DNA of 16,238 bases from an uncultured Clostridia bacterium (lineage in GTDB: Bacteria; Bacillota; Clostridia; Christensenellales; UBA1242). Made by a program: the position numbers and the translations under genes. Positions 13,005-16,238 of the stretch are shown piece after piece (within the stretch, counting starts at the first letter, position 1; the number at the start of each line of letters is the position of its first letter). The stretch lies in NCBI GenBank assembly GCA_947303145.1, contig CAMYXB010000015.1, positions 1 to 16,238 of the forward strand, read 5' to 3'. The notes beneath the pieces were generated by a model. That model ran no database searches and had not been told where the DNA came from. It worked only from the letters and a program-made list of their open reading frames with translations.

Positions 13005-13565
13005 TTACATCTCAAGAGTATCTAATTCATATGTGCTATTGAAGGCCGAATTTGTCACCGTATATTCCTTGCCCTCTCCATATTCAATGCATAGCAATGA
13101 GCCCGCAGGAGCGAAAATCTGCTCTCCCCTACGTGACTTAAATGTGATATTATCTGTAATAGTCATAAATTGTCTATATCCCTCTGTCGATATGAAACCA
13201 TTTTCCGTCTTAATATATTTTGTATTAAAGCGCTCCGTTGCACTTTTGAGCAATATTCCATTTTTTATCTCATCTTTGATGACATATTGCTCTCCGTCAG
13301 GATTGGTTATAACAATAGCACCTTTAGGAGCCATGCTTGTAGTCTCCTCAAAGACATATACCTTGCCGTCTATTATAGTCCTTGCTCTAGTATCAATAAT
13401 GGTATTTTCTCTTAATTGTTTCGCCTGCACTTCAGCGGTCTTTTTCGCTCTTATGACTTGCCCTGTTGTATAATTTCTAGCACCATTTGCAGTGGTCTCA
13501 ATAAAGTCTATCTCTATATTTGGATAGATTTGTGGATTTAGAGAATACAAAGTTTTCTTCACCAT
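13005..13565 (-). CDS. Hypothetical protein with an internal duplication
   Basis: 186-aa protein I do not recognise. Two copies of a short beta-rich unit are visible. The first is APKGAIVITNPDGEQYVI ending in FNTKY (79-117); the second is APAGSLLCIEYGEGKEYTV ending in FNSTYE (152-180). Both have the pattern A-P-x-G, a strand, G-E/K-x-Y and F-N-x2-Y. Similar PGD-strand-GEQY units occur in proteins of unclear function, some in phages, as I recall. No signal peptide or membrane segment. AAGGAG lies 3 nt before ATG 13565 or 6 nt before GTG 13562, so the start may be either. It is divergent from spoIIR, has its own promoter and breaks the sporulation gene run. Confidence 0.7.
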   Translation of the reverse strand: MVKKTLYSLNPQIYPNIEIDFIETTANGARNYTTGQVIRAKKTAEVQAKQLRENTIIDTRARTIIDGKVYVFEETTSMAPKGAIVITNPDGEQYVIKDEIKNGILLKSATERFNTKYIKTENGFISTEGYRQFMTITDNITFKSRRGEQIFAPAGSLLCIEYGEGKEYTVTNSAFNSTYELDTLEM

Positions 13566-13585
13566 TATCTCCTTTTCTTTTAGAT

Positions 13586-13614
13586 ATAATACTACAGCAT
13601 ATCGTTTTTATCAA
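13586..13614 (-). promoter_or_regulatory. Sigma-A promoter for the 13005-13565 gene
   Basis: Minus strand -35 TTGATA (13614-13609), 17-nt spacer, -10 TATTAT (13591-13586). A start near 13579 leaves about 15 nt before the start codon, including AAGGAG. Confidence 0.65.
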
Positions 13615-13624
13615 TATTTTTTAT

Positions 13625-13653
13625 GTTTATCTCAAGAATAATTGACAATAATT
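13625..13653 (+). promoter_or_regulatory. Candidate sigma-F promoter for spoIIR-sleB-ypeB
   Basis: GTTTA (13625-13629) matches the sigma-F -35 (GYWTA), and GACAATAATT (13644-13653) matches GGNRANANTW at all but one fixed position. The spacer is 14 nt against about 15. Start near 13660, then GAGGTGA before ATG 13680. spoIIR is a sigma-F gene in Bacillus. A TTGACA at 13643-13648 lacks a -10 at the right distance, arguing against sigma-A. Confidence 0.5.
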
Positions 13654-13679
13654 TCGATAGTTATATTTGAGGTGAAAGC

Positions 13680-14207
13680 ATGAAAAGATTGTTATCATTC
13701 CTATTCGTTGTCATTTTGATAGTCGCTCTTTGCCTAATTGGAATGGGAATAAAGGGAGGAAAAGAAAAGGAAGATTATCTGAGAATACATATTAGAGCCA
13801 ATAGCAATAGCGAAAGAGACCAAGATATAAAATATGAGATAAAGGATAAGATTGTGGAGTATCTCACCCCCATTATTTCCACGTGTGAGACTAGAGAGGA
13901 GTTTGAGAGCAAACTGGCTAGTCAAATTCCGCAAATTGTATGTATAGCAAATGAAATACTTGCACAGAATAATTTTGATTACAAGAGCAATGCTAGTGTA
14001 AGAAGTGAATATTTCCCCACTAGGACTTATGGCTCTCTCACACTACAAGCGGGACAGTATGAGGCACTTATACTCAACCTCGGCAGTGGAGAAGGAGACA
14101 ACTGGTGGTGCGTAGTCTATCCACCATTGTGCTTCATCAATGGAGATAACATCGTCTATAAGAGTAGATTGCTTGAAGTGATTAAAAATTTCTTTGGAGT
14201 TAAATAA
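13680..14207 (+). CDS. spoIIR: Stage II sporulation protein R
   Basis: SpoIIR is made in the forespore and exported to the intermembrane space, where it triggers SpoIIGA to process pro-sigma-E in the mother cell. The protein has 175 aa with an N-terminal membrane/signal segment (about 3-24). Family motifs are clear: LRIHIRANSNSERDQ (34-48), FPTRTYG (112-118) and GSGEGDNWWCVVYPPLCF (135-152). GAGGTGA precedes ATG 13680. Its TAA stop shares a base with the sleB start (TAATG), so sleB is translationally coupled. Confidence 0.96.
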   Translation: MKRLLSFLFVVILIVALCLIGMGIKGGKEKEDYLRIHIRANSNSERDQDIKYEIKDKIVEYLTPIISTCETREEFESKLASQIPQIVCIANEILAQNNFDYKSNASVRSEYFPTRTYGSLTLQAGQYEALILNLGSGEGDNWWCVVYPPLCFINGDNIVYKSRLLEVIKNFFGVK

Positions 14208-14887
14208 TGAAAAAATATCTCATTATCCTCAGTCTTTGTCTATTGCTTATCGTGGGCGTATCCTACATCACCACGTCATATCTTCCATTGGTTGGAGAGG
14301 AGACTGTGGCTGTGGCCACTACGACATCACAGAATAAGGAGATTCAGCGCAGACTAAAGAACTGGGGATATTACTCTGGTAGTATTGACGGAATACTTGG
14401 CCCACAGAGCATCAAGGCCATCAAGGCTTTTCAAAAGAAGTATGGCCTAGTGCAAGACGGCATCGTGGGGCCCAAGACAGCCGCAAAAATGGGCATCAGC
14501 CTCACATCTTCCACTACAAGTAGCACTAGCAAGGTGTCGGGTGACACATATCTACTGGCCAAATGTGTCTATGCAGAATCTCGTGGCGAACCATACGAGG
14601 GGCAGGTGGCCGTCGCTGCTGTCATACTCAATAGAGTGAAAAGCAGTCAATTTCCCAACACCATTTCAGGAGTAATATATCAGCCATGGGCTTTCACCGC
14701 AGTTAATGACGGACAAATCAATCTTGAGCCCAACACCACTGCCATCAATGCCGCAAAAGATGCTATGAATGGCTGGGACCCCACACATGGCTGTTTGTTT
14801 TATTACAACCCCGCCCTCACCACTAACAAGTGGATATATTCAAGGCAAGTAGTCACCACCATTGGCAAACACGTCTTTGCATTGTAA
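14207..14887 (+). CDS. sleB: Spore cortex-lytic enzyme SleB
   Basis: Lytic transglycosylase that cleaves muramic-delta-lactam-containing cortex peptidoglycan during germination. The protein has 226 aa. An N-terminal hydrophobic export segment (about 4-28) is followed by a peptidoglycan-binding domain (about 43-95: IQRRLKNWGYYSGSIDGILG, then AFQKKYGLVQDGIVGPKT). A Ser/Thr linker (about 99-110) leads to the hydrolase_2 catalytic domain (114-226). The catalytic Glu is E124 in VYAESRGEPYEGQ; NRVKSSQFP and the C-terminal FYYNP follow. It is complete. The start overlaps the spoIIR stop by one base, and GGAG lies upstream. ypeB, whose product is needed for SleB stability or localisation in Bacillus, follows 15 nt later. 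Confidence 0.95.
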   Translation: MKKYLIILSLCLLLIVGVSYITTSYLPLVGEETVAVATTTSQNKEIQRRLKNWGYYSGSIDGILGPQSIKAIKAFQKKYGLVQDGIVGPKTAAKMGISLTSSTTSSTSKVSGDTYLLAKCVYAESRGEPYEGQVAVAAVILNRVKSSQFPNTISGVIYQPWAFTAVNDGQINLEPNTTAINAAKDAMNGWDPTHGCLFYYNPALTTNKWIYSRQVVTTIGKHVFAL

Positions 14888-14902
14888 AAGGAGTTTATTG
14901 TT

Positions 14903-16153
14903 ATGAAAAAAGCATTTATAATCACCACCACAATACTTGCAATAGTCATCTTTATACTTGGCGTGTATACCTTCACTCAGGCAAATGCACTAAATAGCAC
15001 CACTGCATCGCTTGAGGGAATATATCAGCGTTCGCTTTATGAGCTTAATAGCAATGTCAATAATATGGAAGTGGAACTTTCCAAACTAATGGTCACGCAG
15101 GATAGCGTGTCTCAGCAGAGATTGCTCTCCAATCTCAAACAGCAGTCCAGTGATGCGGAGGAGTCCCTCAGTCTTCTACCAGTCAATAATAATATGCTAC
15201 AACAGACCAACAGATTTATGAATCAACTCAACGGCTATTGCTCCTCTCTTATCACCTACAAGGACGGACAAATGGATAATGAGGACTATGCCTCACTTCA
15301 CAATATACACGACAGCATCAAAGCCATTCAAGAAGAATTGAATAACATTATGAAAAGACTGATGGAGGGCTATCGCATTATAGACAATATAGGATTTGAC
15401 GAGAGTGCAGACTTCAATGCCAACTTTTCCCCATTCTATAATGAGAGCATCAAATACCCTAGCCTAATATATGACGGACCATTTTCCGACTCTACAGTGA
15501 ATAAGACTGTCAAGGGGCTAAAAGGTGAGGAAATAGACGAAGACAGTGCTAGAGAAATAGTCCTTGGTCTATTCGGCAAAGAGATAACTATAGAAAGTGT
15601 TAGAGAATCGAGCGGAGTGTTCGATACCTATAATTTCGTCACTAAAATTGATGGCAACACATACTACATTGAAATAGCCAAAAAAGGCGGATTTTTGCTT
15701 GGTATGAATTCCAATATGGACAGAGGCATTCCCTCAAATGATGAGGGTGTGCGAGCCGAAACAATTGACGACATTAGCCTCAATGAGTCGGCCATAGGTG
15801 TCGCACTTGACTTTGCTAAAAGACTACAGATAGATGACATGGAGTGCGTCTGGAGTGCTTCATCAAGTGACGTGTGCTACGTCAATCTTGCCCCAGTAGA
15901 TAGGGACGTGGTTCTTTATCCAGACCTTATCAAAGCCAAGATCAATCTCAATGATATGTCTATAATGGGCTGGGAGGCGACTAGTTATGCCCTCAATCAT
16001 GTCGAGAGAGAGGACCTCATTGCCCAGCTGTCCATTGAGGAGGCCAGAGAGCATGTCAGCAGTAATCTCAATATAGACAATGAGAGACTATGTGTCATTC
16101 CTCTTGATTTTGTAGGGGAGACATTGGCATATGAGTTCTCAGGCTCTAGCTAA
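14903..16153 (+). CDS. ypeB: Germination protein YpeB, cut short by an in-frame TAA
   Basis: YpeB is a spore membrane protein required with SleB for cortex degradation; each protein protects the other in Bacillus spores. An N-terminal membrane anchor (about 4-26) is followed by a helical domain (about 30-160, LEGIYQRSLYELNSNVNNME) and three PepSY-like units: about 204-270, 290-365 and from about 375 on. The third ends abruptly at YEFSGSS (residue 416) with TAA 16151-16153. The same reading frame continues past the TAA in the pattern expected of the YpeB C-terminus up to the window edge, so about 30 or more residues are lost if the stop is real. AAAAGGAG precedes ATG 14903. Confidence 0.9.
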   Translation: MKKAFIITTTILAIVIFILGVYTFTQANALNSTTASLEGIYQRSLYELNSNVNNMEVELSKLMVTQDSVSQQRLLSNLKQQSSDAEESLSLLPVNNNMLQQTNRFMNQLNGYCSSLITYKDGQMDNEDYASLHNIHDSIKAIQEELNNIMKRLMEGYRIIDNIGFDESADFNANFSPFYNESIKYPSLIYDGPFSDSTVNKTVKGLKGEEIDEDSAREIVLGLFGKEITIESVRESSGVFDTYNFVTKIDGNTYYIEIAKKGGFLLGMNSNMDRGIPSNDEGVRAETIDDISLNESAIGVALDFAKRLQIDDMECVWSASSSDVCYVNLAPVDRDVVLYPDLIKAKINLNDMSIMGWEATSYALNHVEREDLIAQLSIEEAREHVSSNLNIDNERLCVIPLDFVGETLAYEFSGSS

Positions 16154-16238
16154 GATTATCACTACTACTTGTATATATACGCATACACAGGAGACCAAGT
16201 GATAGTCTTGAGAGTGATACAGACAGACCAAGGCGAAC
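16154..16238 (+). other. In-frame continuation of ypeB beyond the TAA
   Basis: Directly after the TAA, the same frame stays open for 28 codons to the window end and reads DYHYYLYIYAYTGDQVIV then LRVIQTDQGE. This matches the last strand-turn-strand of a PepSY/YpeB unit (a Tyr-rich strand, then T-G, then a strand), so the sequence has kept its coding sense. The single codon at 16151-16153 is the only interruption. Partial at the right edge. Confidence 0.75.

Noticed and set aside
16151..16153. TAA reassigned to an amino acid in this organism
   Set aside because: TAA ends greA, rsmA, spo0A, spoIIR, sleB and others at normal family lengths.
1..16238. tRNA, rRNA, insertion sequence or prophage genes
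   Set aside because: I saw no cloverleaf, rRNA segment, transposase or terminal inverted repeats.

Overview
This window reads as chromosomal DNA of an endospore-forming, low-GC Gram-positive bacterium of the Clostridia type. It carries spo0A, spmA/spmB, a SipL-type spore coat morphogenesis gene, spoIIR and the sleB/ypeB spore cortex lysis pair within 16 kb. It also carries the Firmicutes housekeeping block holB-yaaT-trmN6-tatD-rsmA-veg. Gene order broadly matches the Bacillus subtilis holB-to-veg region, but yabA, rnmV and yabG are absent from their usual places and the two spm genes are inserted. I cannot name the species. An uncultured gut clostridial lineage is a guess from compactness and gene content only.

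Layout, left to right. 24-287 (-) is a small conserved hypothetical gene. 288-664 is a divergent intergenic region with back-to-back promoters around about 170 bp of regularly spaced T-tracts. 665-1147 is greA, with a leader hairpin and a downstream terminator. 1272-3732 is the overlapping operon holB-yaaT-trmN6. 3729-4801 (-) is spmA-spmB, ending in a 4-nt stop-codon overlap with trmN6. 4901-6482 is tatD-rsmA. 6610-7647 is an unnamed protein with a four-cysteine motif and a clostridial C-terminal domain. 7818-9257 is a large propeller-like lipoprotein. 9550-10308 is spo0A. 10391-10867 is a duplicated zinc-ribbon protein with a poly-acidic tail. 10952-11191 is veg. 11290-12786 is the SipL-like gene (SPOCS domains plus LysM). 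12878-12991 (-) is an isolated FtsZ-like fragment. 13005-13565 (-) is a hypothetical protein with an internal duplication. 13680 to the window end is spoIIR-sleB-ypeB, with ypeB interrupted by an in-frame TAA.

How the genes fit together. Spo0A starts sporulation. SpoIIR is the forespore signal that activates sigma-E processing in the mother cell. SipL-like and SpmA/SpmB are mother-cell products for the coat/cortex interface and core dehydration. SleB and YpeB are packed into the spore to degrade cortex at germination. YaaT is linked to sporulation entry in Bacillus. The housekeeping genes serve replication (HolB), transcript cleavage (GreA), and tRNA/rRNA methylation (TrmN6, RsmA).

The most unusual observations are the FtsZ signature fragment placed antisense downstream of sipL, the TAA inside ypeB with its frame conserved beyond it, the phased T-tracts upstream of greA, two promoters placed so that holB and tatD mRNAs would be leaderless, a Spo0A receiver with a changed acidic pocket, and coupling of germination genes to spoIIR. 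All calls rest on reading the sequence by eye; no searches were run.
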